Made by a program: the position numbers and the translations under genes. This document shows positions 33,364-46,500 of a stretch of 64,000 bases of DNA, piece after piece; position 1 is the stretch's first letter, and each line of letters opens with the position of its first letter. Below the pieces are notes generated by a model, which saw nothing but the letters and a program-made list of their open reading frames with translations, was not told the origin of the DNA and made no database searches. The stretch is from Tubiluchus corallicola (Eukaryota; Priapulida; Priapulimorpha; Priapulimorphida; Tubiluchidae), in NCBI GenBank assembly GCA_030141605.1, contig JAQGDQ010000316.1, forward strand, positions 163,501-227,500, written 5' to 3'.

Positions 33364-33595
33364 AGTGGCGTTTACGTAGCATCCGGATGCGGGCGTGTTG
33401 GAGGGGGTGGGGGTGGTATTGAGATTATGCGGAATAGAAAAAATAGGTTTATATTGTTTTCAATACATCCATTTATGCAGCCTGCGTGTGCATTATTCTT
33501 TTTCTCCAGTTAACAGTGTTAATTTTTATCCGCTGGCTATTCCGCGTAGGGAAAACGCATCCGCATAGGCATCCGGATTCTACATAAACGCCACT
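33364..33595. mobile_element. MITE with 30-bp terminal inverted repeats
   Basis: Left end AGTGGCGTTTACGTAG then ATCCGGATGC; the right end is its reverse complement with two or three changes. Length about 232 bp, no coding capacity. The flanks are TAG and TAA, so a TA duplication is possible but not certain; family not assigned. Confidence 0.75.
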
Positions 33596-33629
33596 TAACA
33601 CTGATAGACCAAAACGCGTTGTGATTGAG

Positions 33630-33895
33630 ACAGATGTCATTGTTAAGGAACATGTGGGTAGAGCAAAGACAGATGCTGCATCGGTTTAGTAATTTCAGTT
33701 GTTTTGCGAAGACTTTACTTAATTATGCATTAGCCTGTGCGTAGAGTGATTTACTAGGGGGATCTTGGTTGAGAATAAGAAAAAACTGTTACTATATAGC
33801 ATGGGCTAGGCGTTGTCAAGTGTACATATATGAGTTGCCTGGCTTATTCAATCCTTGTTCTTTTCATGATCATCTTTAAGTGCTGGAACTGTGAA
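33630..33895 (+). repeat. Dispersed repeat family, copy A
   Basis: Shares GTGCGTAGAGTGATTTACTA, GGCGTTGTCAAGTGTACA and GGAACTGTGAAAAGGCTT-type blocks with copies at 40085-40460 and, inverted, 46690-47015. No coding capacity. Confidence 0.75.
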
Positions 33896-34395
33896 AAGGC
33901 TTATTAACCATTCAATTCCACTGTTCATCTAAGTCTTATTAACCATTCAATTCCGCTGTTCATCCAAGGCTTATTAACCATTCAATTCCAATGTTCATCT
34001 AAGGCTTATTAATCATTCAATTCCACTGTTCATCCAAGGCTTATTAACCATTCAATTGCACTGTTCATCTAAGGCTTATTAACCATTCAATTCCGCTGTT
34101 CATCCAAGGCTTATTAACCATTCAATTCCAATGTTCATCTAAGGCTTATTAACCATTCAATTCCACTGTTCATCCAAGGCTTATTAACCATTCAATACCA
34201 CTGTTCATCCAAGGCTTATTAACAATTCAATTCCACTGTTCATCCGAGGCTTATTAACCATTCAATTCCACTGTTCATCCAAGGCTTATTAACCATTCAA
34301 TTCCACTGTTCATCCAAGGCTTATTAACCATTCAATTCCACTGTTCATCCCAGGCTTATTAACCATTCAATTCCACTGTTCATCCCAGGGTTATT
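33896..34395 (+). repeat. 35-bp minisatellite, about 14 copies
   Basis: Unit AAGGCTTATTAACCATTCAA then TTCCACTGTTCATCC. It starts exactly at the 3' end of dispersed repeat copy A, whose last bases (AAAAGGCTTATTAACC) form the unit start. Confidence 0.95.
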
Positions 34396-34739
34396 AAATG
34401 TGCATGGTGTGGATTGTGTTTACATGCAGGATTGTTAAAGAAATACAAGCAATTTCAGATCCATCTGTAATAAACAGTTGGTTTCTGAATGAACAAAAAA
34501 AACCGGAAATTGGATTGAAATTCATGCATTTGTTTTGGATTGTGTTGTTACAAAGTTGATTACACCAAGTTAAATGTTTGTTGTTTCCTTTTGATGTGCA
34601 TTTTCTCTGTACAAGTAAGCTATTCTTGTGCAGACTTGTGCTTTAAGTGCCACAAAAATTTGCTTGTAAAAGTTTGCGATTCTTGTGGAGTTTATTCTGG
34701 ATATTCCATAGTATAGTAGAACAATCTTCTTACCTTGTA
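34396..34739. other. Spacer before the heat-shock-like promoter
   Basis: No gene or repeat recognised. Confidence 0.4.
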
Positions 34740-34792
34740 GAAGTTTCGAGAACTTTCTATTTCTAGATTGTTCCCTGGCACTGATATATAAG
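34740..34792 (+). promoter_or_regulatory. Heat-shock element and TATA box
   Basis: GAAGTTTCGAGAACTTTC (34740-34757) is four perfectly spaced alternating GAA/TTC units, the binding site of an HSF trimer. TATATAAG follows at 34785-34792 in the right orientation for + strand transcription, with a pyrimidine-rich leader after it. The nearest downstream gene is the annexin (ATG 35979). Linking the two is an inference. Confidence 0.65.
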
Positions 34793-34814
34793 GCGGAGCT
34801 GGCCGCTCAAGTTT

Positions 34815-35552
34815 ATTCTCTTGTATTCTCAGATTCTCAAATTCTCAGATACGCTTTCTCGCTTTCACGTTTCCAGATTATCACATTTACTGTAAACATT
34901 TCGCGTTCCTTCATACTTTTGTGTTTTACTATTCTAGCATAGTGAAGTAGTTTAATTTGACGACGTTTTTTCTGGTTTTCTCTACGAGCCTTCCGAGTGA
35001 AACAAAACACAACAGCTATACAATAGGCGTCACTTAATTCACATAGTTAAACCTACAAAATAAGACACTTTCTTGTGACTAATCAGCTTTTATGACTATC
35101 ATATCATCTTGTCCTATATGACTTATCGTCCTTGTCATTTCACTTTTGCCCTAGAAACAATTATGCTATGTATATGGAAACGTTCTCTTCATTACACGTT
35201 ACAATTCTTGTGTCACGTGTCAATCGGCGGACACTGACCACGACAGGCCTGGTTATTTGTGGCGAAAGCAGTTTTAGCATAAATCGATGACGTCACTGAG
35301 TTGCTAGTCAGCATTGAGTCACGTGCATAAACGCGTGCCTTACCACCACGTGGTTGTGGCTTCTCGTGTTCCAAAAATCATCGTTCCATCTCATTAACGT
35401 TACCATATCACACTTCAAAAGACATACATCCATACACTCAGCAGCCAAAAAAATTGGATATGACCTTGAAATATACAAAATTTATGAAATCTTCAAAGGT
35501 TTCTTGTCAGCTTGGAGGTACGACACTAACTTCTTCAACTGTCAGTAACTAG
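34815..35552 (+). other. Possible 5' untranslated exon of the annexin gene
   Basis: A good donor (CTAG/GTAAGTG) lies at 35552, and an acceptor (TTCTTAG) at 35966, just before the annexin ATG. If transcription starts about 25-30 bp after the TATA box, this would be a long non-coding first exon. Start position and continuity are not shown by sequence alone. Confidence 0.3.
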
Positions 35553-35978
35553 GTAAGTGTCTTTATTTATCACCTTTTTACACAGCGAATGGAACGATAA
35601 TATGATACAATGTAGCAAAATTATTGTAATGATTAATTTATCTGAGATATGATATTAAACTGATTTGTAAAAGGGTTGCAAAGAACTAAAAGTTATCAAA
35701 GTCAATCACCCAGTAAGTGAAGCTGCTATAAGTAATTAATTATGTGAGCAATTATCTTGATGAAATTTTCAGAATTAGATGTGATGAACGTTTACATATG
35801 AAGCATTACTTAGTTGCTTAAGTGTATTAAAGGAAGGGTTAGTGTACTAAGACTGAACATATGAAACTTAGGTTTAAATTTTGATATACTTATCAAGGAC
35901 GTAAAGAAACTGTGTTATGATTTCAGTATAACATTGAGGTCAATTTTTTTCCAAAAAGGTTCTTAGAGGTGGTACGAA

Positions 35979-36081
35979 ATGGCTCTAAATCCTGGGGATA
36001 AAGGAACTGTTCACAGGACAGAAGATTTTGATCAGTGGGAGGACGCACGTCAACTGCATGTAATATTGTCTAAGTCAGGAG
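35979..36081 (+). CDS. Annexin exon 1 (coding): N-terminal head and start of repeat 1
   Basis: ATG in context CGAAATGGCT, then a short polar head (ALNPGDKGTVHRTEDFDQW) and the first helix of repeat 1. Donor GTAAGT, phase 1. Confidence 0.8.
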
Positions 36082-39000
36082 GTAAGTTACTGACTTATTA
36101 TACTGTTATGACGGCGAAGTGCTATATTTTCACTGCCCACCCCCACATTGTGATGGTTCAATCCACTACATCGCCATTCCATGTTGCATAGCAGCTGTAA
36201 GTTGTTTGTATGGAATGGCCTCGATTGGTGTGTTTAACATCTCAGCACATGTTCCGTAAAACTAACATGGACGTTGGCAAGTTCAATCTATAAAAATATT
36301 CTGCACCATCTCAGCACGAAATCAACACTATCCTCTCAAAATGGGGGGAGGGTCGCATTCTGGAGCCCTTCCTGAGTTCGGATACCACTTCTGTCACCAC
36401 TGAACTACTGGAGGCAGAGGAGCCTAATAATGACTTCCACAAAACCACAGCTGAATACAAATAAATACAGGAAATAAAGTAAAGTGACTGATACATACTC
36501 CCCATATAGCAGGTTGTGGGAGAACTCTAAACCTGGAAAGAAGGAATGCAAGCACAAGAACTACCTACTTGCACAACCCGATTAACACTGTAGCTCTCCA
36601 AAGTACAGCAAGTTTCTACCCTCCTTTATAACATTTCCCAAACTAATATACATGTCAGAGAGAGAGAGAGACAAAATGAAACCTGTTTGGTTGAATGCAA
36701 AAGGTGTAAAGATTTAACCAATAAAAACCGAAATATTTGTAAAAAATCATTTGAAAGACTTAGGTTTGAACTACTGGTACTTTTAGGGGTGACATGGAAC
36801 ACTAGTTTGGTAACCATGTCCTGCTTTGCAATTAAGGTAGAGGTTGTACAGAGCGGGCCGCCGAAGCGCATGCGCTACAATATACATGTTATAACTTAAA
36901 TTTTGAATATAAACTTGAATAGGTACTTACATTGTTAAATAGTTTAGATAAAGCTTTTGAATTTCTATAGCAGGGAAACTAAAAACTACATTTTCGAAAG
37001 AATTTTTTTCACATAAAGCCCAGTTTCAAGTCCCCGGTTCGTATACGATAAAAGTATTCAAGTTTTACATAGTTTATACTGCAAAAGCCTTTCTGATAAT
37101 TAAATAATAGATTAAAAAACATAATTAGCTGTTGATGACATCACAAGCTAACATAATTTTTAACATCCAAATTATTCCACCGGCGTGTTGCATGTGTTTG
37201 CGAAAGCGAAAATTGAAGTACAGTACTGTGTGTTGTACTAAACTAGACAAGTTTTAAGATAAAAATTCAAATATCAAATTTACCGCTGTGCTCGCGCTAG
37301 AGCTGTCGAACGTGTGTAGTTTGCCACAAACTAACACATCTGAACTGGGAAGTACATCACCGGTTTTTTGTGTACTGCATTTCCGAAATGCAGGCGCTAG
37401 TACCCTTCTGACTAGCGAATGGCGAAATGCATGTAACAGCGAAGAACTAATGGCGCGAACGTAAATTTGTGCTTTTGTAGTAATAATTTTTTCACGTAAA
37501 TCATTTTAGAAAAAAATAGTGTCTTTCCTTTCAATATTTTAAAGAGCAGATTGTTTTGACCTGCAGTTTAAGATCGGGTCCAGGTTTACTTTAAGTTTGT
37601 TATGTTAACATAACATAAGTTATGTTATGTATGATACACAGGCATACTTTGTGAAACTGATACAAACACATACTTTGTGAAACTGATACAAAGACATACT
37701 TGTGAAACTGATACAAAGACATACTTTGTGAAACTGATACAAAGACATACTTTGTGAAATTGATACACAGGCATACTTTGTGAAACTGATACAAAGACAT
37801 ACTTGTGAAACTGATACAAAGACATACTTGTGAAACTGATACAAAGACATACTTTGTGAAACTGATACAAAGACATACTTTGTGAAACTGATACAAAGAC
37901 ATACTTGTGAAACTGATACAAAGACATACTTTGTGAAACTGATACAAAGACATACTTGTGAAACTGATACAAAGATATACTTGTGAAACTGATACAAAGA
38001 CATACTTGTGAAACTGATACAAAGACATACTTGTGAAACTGATACAAAGACATACTTGTGAAACTGATACAAAGACATACTTTGTGAAACTGATACAAAG
38101 ACATACTTTATGAAACTGATACAAAGACATACTTGTGAAACTGATACAAAGACATACTTTGTGAAACTGATACAAAGACATACTTGTGAAACTGATACAA
38201 AGATATACTTGTGAAACTGATACAAAGATATACTTGTGAAACTGATACAAAGACATACTTGTGAAACTGATACAAAGACATACTTGTGAAACTGATACAA
38301 AGACATACTTTGTGAAACTGATACAAAGACATACTTTGTGAAACTGATACAAAGACATACTTGTGAAACTGATACAAAGACATACTTTGTGAAACTGATA
38401 CAAAGACATACTTGTGAAACTGATACAAAGATATACTTGTGAAACTGATACAAAGACATACTTGTGAAACTGATACAAAGACATACTTGTGAAACTGATA
38501 CAAAGACATACTTGTGAAACTGATACAAAGACATACTTTGTGAAACTGATACAAAGACATACTTTATGAAACTGATACAAAGACATACTTGTGAAACTGA
38601 TACAAAGACATACTTTGTGAAACTGATACAAAGATATACTTGTGAAACTGATACAAAGATATACTTGTGAAACTGATACAAAGATATACTTGTGAAACTG
38701 ATACAAAGACATATTTTGCTCGAAGAATCAATATAAACCCCAAGAAATTTCTCTATTCCACAAGTTACTATCATCTTTTTCATTTTAAACATGTTTTGAT
38801 CATTTGAATAATTCAGTAATTCGTTTATTAATGATTTATTAATTCATCAATTTGTAGGAATTTACAGCGACGAGCTCCTTCACTTGCTTATGAATCGATC
38901 ACACGATCAACGAGAGCTAATCAAGGAAACTTTCAAAATAGAATACCCCGAGGTAGGTGGCGCTACCGTACGTTCTGCAATAATTGTGGATTGGGGGACA

Positions 39001-42000
39001 TTTCACTTATAGATGTTATATCACAAATTTACCTCTACTTTGCCAAAACTGCCAAAACTTTTTACGCATAAACCCCCACAAACAACCTGCACCACACCAC
39101 ACAAACTTGTCCCAACACACCACCTACACCACACCACCCACATCGCAACACCTGCACAACACTACTCACTTAACACCACCTGCACAACACTACTCACATC
39201 ACACAACTACTCCACACTACCAGCACCACACCACAAAACTCACAACACACCACCTACACCACACCACCCTCATCGCAACGCCTGCACAACATTACTCACT
39301 TAACATCACCTGCACCACACTACTCACATCACTCCACCTACACCACACTACCCACCACCTGCACTGCACCACACAAACTTGTCCCAACACACCACCTACA
39401 CCACACCACCCACATCGCCACCTACACCACTTCACCTGCACCACACTACCTATACCACACCACCTGCACCACACTACCTACATCCCACCACCTGCACCAC
39501 ACCACCCACATCACACCACCTGCACCATGCCACCTACACCACTCTACCTGCACCACACCACCTATACCACACTACCCGCGCCACACCACAAAACCCCCAC
39601 CACAACACCTACACAATACTACCCACATAACACCACCTACACCACAGTAATCACATAACACCACATGTTAACTATTAGTTATATGTTGTAAAGTAAAAAA
39701 TTAAAATTCTATAGTGTATAGTACTTAATTTGTACACCGAGTTAGCTAGTAATCAGTTAAGCTAATCTACAAATACACAAAACCATATGCATACCCAATA
39801 CACATACACATATGCATATACTGATACGTATACAAACACATATACATACACGCACGCATATGCACACACAGATACACACACTCACGCACACGCATTTATT
39901 TAGTAGTTATATAGTTATGAGGTTGAACTATATAACGACTATGTAGCAATTCTTTTCAATTATTCACTATTTCTTATGTCTATTGTTCAAACTTGGTTTC
40001 TCTATCAGACAGTTGAAATCGACTTTCTGAAAAATTTCTTTAGATAAGGCAAAAAATGAATATTAGTAAATTTTCTTACAGCCTCGCTGTACGCATGCGC
40101 ACTTGCTTTAGGTCAAAGGTTAAGTATGTCACATAGCAACCTGTCTCAACTAGAATCGTCACGTGACATGTGTGTAAAGCAAGGCCGTATGCTGCATCAG
40201 ATCAGTATGTTTAATTGTTTTACGTGGACTGTACTTAATTGTGCATTAGTTTGTGCGTAGAGTGATTTACTAGCAGGATCTTGCTTGGGTAACAAGAAAA
40301 ATGAAGTAGGTAAGGTTATAGTTAGTTGTTAAAAGTGTTACTATTACAGCAGCGCAGGCTGCGAGGCGTTGTCAAGTGTACACAATTGTGTTGTTTGGTA
40401 CATTTGACCTTTTACTTTATCATTATCAATCGTTGGAATAGTGAAAAAGCTTACTGTTGGAATATTTCACTTATAAATTATATATTATAATTTCTATTTA
40501 GAAAAACGAGAAAATTACTTTCTACGTGGCAAAGATTGGCAGTAGCTGGTTATTACCTAAATCTAATTTAGCTGCGATAGCAAAAGTTTCGAAAGTCCAA
40601 AATCAACATGTAAATCTCTATTATCTTTATTTTCTGCAATATCTTCTAAGTTAATGCACGTTATACATAAGAATTCGTATTAATGTTACCTAGATTAGAT
40701 GTCAAATGTTCTCTGTGCACGAACATTAAGCAGAAAGTTTATTTGAGCTGCATAATTCAAAGTTTCTCTCTCTTGATATTAGTGAATGAAACATCGAAAC
40801 TAAAATCCGCACTTTATTACATGGTAACTCACTTTACAGTCTTGACCAAAATAAAACAATTTTTTATCTAACGCAGGAATTTATAAAAGCTTCTAGTCGA
40901 TTCAGTAAACAGTAATTTAAGATTCTGTATTTAATGTACTGTCATTATTAAAACAAAGGTATCTATATCTAATAATTAATCTCTCAACTTTATAAGAGTA
41001 TTTACTAATTCCTCAGGTATGTTAATCAGTTTTGTTCTGTAAAACAAAGGTATCTATATCTAATAATTAATGTCTCAACTTTATAATAGAGCATTTACTG
41101 ATTCCTCAGGTATGTTAATCAGTTTTGTTCTGTAAAACAAAGGTATCTAAATCTAATAATTAATGTCTCAACTCTATAATAGAGCATTTACTAGTTCCTC
41201 AGGTATGTTAATCAGTTTTGTTCTGTAAAACAAAGGTATCTAAATCTAATAATTAATGTCTCAACTCTATAATAGAGCATTTACTAGTTCCTCAGGTATG
41301 TTAATCAGTTTTGTTCTGTAAAACAAAGGTATCTAAATCTAATAATTAATGTCTCAACTCTATAATAGAGCATTTACTAGTTCCTCAGGTATGTTAATCA
41401 GTTTTGCAAAACAAATTCTGTAAAACAAAGGTATCTAAATCTAATAATTAATGTCTCAACTCTATAATAGAGCATTTACTAGTTCCTCAGGTATGTTAAT
41501 CAGTTTTGTTCTGTAAAACAAAGGTATCTAAATCTAATAATTAATGTCTCAACTCTATAATAGAGCATTTACTAATTCATCAGGTATGTTAATCAGTTTT
41601 GTTCTGTAAAACAAAGGTATCTATATCTAATAATTAATGTCTCAACTTTATAATAGAGCATTTACTAATTCCTCAGGTATGTTAATCAGTTTTGTTCTGT
41701 AAAACAAAGGTATCTAAATCTAATAATTAATGTCTCAACTCTATAATAGAGCATTTACTAGTTCCTCAGGTATGTTAATCAGTTTTGTTCTGTAAAACAA
41801 AGGTATCTAAATCTAATAATTAATGTCTCAACTCTATAATAGAGCATTTACTAGTTCCTCAGGTATGTTAATCAGTTTTGTTCTGTAAAACAAAGGTGAT
41901 AGAAAATAAACATGTAGAAAATAGTAATGAAAATCTTTGACTTCCATTTCAGGGAGTTGATTATTATATAGAACTGGCTTCATATATTCATAAATATTGC

Positions 42001-43518
42001 AAAGATTTCGTCCAAGCCATGCTGCTAGATGAAGACATTTTTGATGCCACATGTTTAATTAAAGCTGTTAAGGTTTGTTTGGTTGATTTAATTTTGATTG
42101 ATTATAATTTTATTTCAGAGATGAAAGCCAATATAAAATACAATGCATAAAATTCGTGAAATTAAAATTTCCTTGACTGAAATAAAAATTAAATGAATTG
42201 AATACCAACACATAAATACAAGCACACGATTACAAAGACATTTACACGATAATTATCTATACTCTTATATGAATATTCTTGGTATATATATTTATATATA
42301 TATAAGATTCGAGGCTACAGCTTCGACGACGGCACCATTTGCGGCGATCTATACATCAAACGAAAGGTCTCGATCTAGTGTCGTGCCATTGATGGTTTGT
42401 TTTTCGAATCGGGCCCACCGGAAGGAAGGGGAGGCGAAAAACCTCCAAAAATGGCCCTTTTTCGGCCGTTTTTTGCAAAAGTTATACGGCTGAGATGTAG
42501 AGAACGGGAATGGGCCGAGGGGTGTGCTGGGTATGGATAGATAGCCCGTTCAGCGGTGGGTGTAGTAGGCATATTTAGAATTCCCGAGAGGGCCAGGGCG
42601 CCCCGCAACGGGCGTTTTCCCGGACCCAACTCGCGATTTTTTCGAAATTTTGACCTAATAGCATGCGGGAAAAACGTTCTAGCGTCGCCCGGTGGGACTC
42701 TCGGAAGAAGATATGGGGCTCTTTACAAAGAGGAATGACAGGGCTACACGATGGTGAGGGCTATATGTTGGGACAGGTCCACCGAGAGAAGTACCGACGA
42801 GTTAATTAGAGGTTCCATTTTCGGCAATTTTCGCTTAGAAAACTGTTGACGCAAAGCCATTATTCTGACGTCATCCATTATTTCTTATAGCTTTAATTCA
42901 GCAAACGCTCTATAGGCTTTGCGTTAGATAAACAGACATACAGTAGGCAGGATGTTACGGGCTTTGTGTAATAAATGAGGACTAGGTAGGATGTTCGCGT
43001 GTTATTGATTACACCTGGTTTTTTACGCAAAATCTTTTGCGGGGCCTTTGCTAGTATTATATTAATACACAATCATAAAACGTGTTAACTAAAGTTCATA
43101 AACTCAAGTAATAAAATAAAATCGTTGGGTCTACGGAACAGGAGTGATGTCGATTACAAGTGACATGTATGTAAATTTCTCATGCATATTCAACAGCACG
43201 TATACCAGCTTTGGAAAATGTGGGTTCAAAGACTATGTGGGGGGGGGGTCAAAGAGCCTTAGGAGCATTGTAAATCCTCAGACTGTGAGTTCACTATCAT
43301 TTTGATCGACCTCGTTTCATAAGTTGGTCTACTATTATTTTGATTAGGTCTACTATATATTATATTGATTGGCAAGCTGCCCCTTCCGTTAGGAGTTAGG
43401 TTTAGTATGGGGATTTTGGGGCTATGGGGCTAATTTGGCTGTAAACAACACTGTTAGAGTTAAAATATACAAGAACGTGTTTTATAGTTTGTTTGTGTGT
43501 TCGTGTGTGTGTGTGTGC

Positions 43519-43598
<80 letters not shown>

Positions 43599-46500
43599 GT
43601 GTTTATAATATGGTAGCACTACATCAAATATCTGTGCTATTATAGAATGTTAATAATAATAATAATAATAATGATGATGATGATGATGATGATAAATAAT
43701 ACATATATAAACACACATATATACATACATAATAAATATATAAACATCTGACCTGCTGACATAAATTTATCGTCAATATATCATTGGAAATGTGCTCGAT
43801 TTGCTTAGGGTCCAGGCACAGACGAGGACACGTTGATAGAAGTTCTCGGTTCTAAATCCTACGAAAGTCGAAAAGCCATCATAGAAAAAGGCAAGAGAGG
43901 TAAGTACGTTCCATCATCATCATCATCTTAGGTTATGCAACACAGCACCTCTCATAATTTGATGCCGTACTCCCCGTATGTTATCAAGTATCTACATTGT
44001 TTAAGACGACAAGTGGAGTTTTTGCTTTCGTTATTTTAATTTTGTTTATTCGCGACTAGCATGCATTCAACATTTAATGACTATTATGTCACTGCTTTCA
44101 TCATTAAGCTGCAGTGATGTCACTGCTTCCATCATCATGGCAATTATATCACAACTTTACTCATTAAGCTGCAGTGATGTCACTGCATTCATCATTAAGC
44201 TGCAGTGATGTCACTGCTTTCATCATTAAGCTGCAGTGATGTCACTGCTTTCATCATTAAGCTGCAAAGATGTCACTGCTTTCATCATTAAGCTGCAGTG
44301 ATGTCACTGCTTTCATCATTAAGCTGGAAAGATGTCACTGCTTTCATCATTAAGCTGCAAAGATGTCACTGCTTTCATCATTAAGCTGCAAAGATGTCAC
44401 TGCTTTCATCATTTTAATTTTGTTTATTCGTGACTAGCACGCATTCAACATTTAATGATTATTATGTCACTGCTTTCATCATTTTAATTTTGTTTATTCG
44501 TGACTAGCATACATACACGGCAAAATGCTACGTGCATATTTACAATAAGGACATACACGGTACATTTAAGTTCAAGATTGTATTACCAAGTTAACTCCTT
44601 TATATTAAACTACAGTACTTCCTAATGATGGTTGCTAAAAATATTTATTTCATTAACTTTTAAAGTGAAAAAGCTTTTTGCGATTAATCAGTGTTGTATC
44701 TGTGGTGCTTTAAAATTAGTGGCAATAGATTTCACGGTTTACAAGCACCTTGCGCTAACTGATTCTAGTTCTGACAGAAGATATTACCAACTCAACATTA
44801 TGTTGTACTTTTGGCTGTGAATTTAGTTAACTTATCATTTTTCTTGTGTTTTGCACGGCAGTGCGTAGTTGTGTTGTTCAGAGATGCACTTTACCTCCTT
44901 CAGGACCGTAAGTGTTTGATGCATTTTGCACAGGTTCATGAAAACCTGCTATCACTAAGCAGTGATTACATTACATTTGACATTTTTTGCTGAGCTCTCC
45001 TACACACACAATGGTTTTTCATGCAAAAAATCGATTTTTAAGTAAGAACTGAAAAAAGCTTTCAGTAACTACACTGTTTGCACGGTAGCAATGTTCAGAA
45101 TCACTTGTGTGAAATTGCGAATGCAAAAAAAATCAATTATCCAGACACAACACACTGATACACTTTGCCCTCAAGTCTACTCTGTTTTAGGGACAATTCC
45201 TGTTAAAAGATTAAACGACCTTTAAACTCCTTGCTGGTCAGTTGGCTTTTCCTGGAAATTGGTACAGCAGACAGTTCTCTAAGGTTGTAGTAAGAGATGA
45301 TCAATAAAATAGTGTGTGAGATCATGCAGTTGTACACCAGTCTAAGCTACCTAATAGGCTGAATTGGTGTGCCCGAAAAGGGCATATTTTTCTTAACTAT
45401 AACCGATTAAATCACTTTTAAATGTTTAAGCCAAATGCATGGTTGGATAGCAGAAGTTCTCCTCAATAGAACAGTACCTAATTTGTAATCATTTAGTTAT
45501 GTCTGTGCTCATACAGTAGCAGAAAAGTCTTGGTTCTTATAAGACCAATTTGAATGGTGCGGTCCTGAAGGAGGTAGTTCATTTAGCTAAATAACTTTCT
45601 TACGATTTTGTATTTTCTTTTAGTTTTAGGAGCTGATATATATGACTTAATCCATGACGATACATCAGGCCCTTTGAGGATGCTGTTTATCACTTTGATT
45701 AGGGTAAGCACGGGAGCTAATTACATGGATTATTACATAAATTATGCTTGTTCTGAAATATTTGTCACTAACACTAACCCTAATTCTCATTTGCGGGTTA
45801 GACGAAAATTGGGCCCAATCTTAAACTATAGATTAAACCCATCGACTTTGTAAAGTATTTATAGGGAACATACTATTTTTTCAAATTTGACTTAGCCTGA
45901 AAGAGTTGTTACTACCAAATGCAGTTCTACATTTGCATGGTTAGTTCTTTATAGTTGCGTCCATTTTGCCATTCGTTAGTTAATGTGCACAAGCACCTGC
46001 ATCTAGGCAACGTGTTGCACAAAAGACATGTGCTGTACCTCTCAGTTCAGAGGTATTCAGTTGTGAGAGCTCAAGCATCAGCACAGCAGTAAATTTCAAA
46101 TTTAAATTTCAAAAAGGCGATTTTACAAATTTGCATTAAATTCTGAAGACTTTACTAAACACAAACATTAAGCAAACCTAATTTGGTAATTTACTAATTT
46201 ATACCACGTTCCATCGAATTTATAAATTGTCATTCATTAAACTAAAATGTTCAAAGTGATCAGTTCATTCAAATTAATACAAAATGATGTATTTACTTAC
46301 ATCGTATGTCTCCATAAAGCAAATCTAGTATTTACCAATATATCATACTGTGAAAAACTACTTTTAAAGAAGCCTGTTAACGTCTACCAACTAACTCACT
46401 TGCCCAGGTAGAAACAGATCTGCACAGGTGAGTGATCGTGGTCACGTGACCAACGAGATACTTAGCGAAATTTCCTACATTAAAATGTATACATTTACTT

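Noticed and set aside
36311-36380. Polypurine tract of another LTR element
   Set aside because: A G-rich run is present but no LTR ends, coding or primer-binding site can be seen around it.
37600-38792. Long - strand open frames (370 and 390 codons) of repeated LYQFHK / VSVSQV type
   Set aside because: They are translations of a 25/26-bp minisatellite; two overlapping frames are equally open and no start, splice or domain evidence exists.
38984-39658. 224-codon Thr/His/Pro frame
   Set aside because: It is a translation of a CACCAC-rich low-complexity tract.
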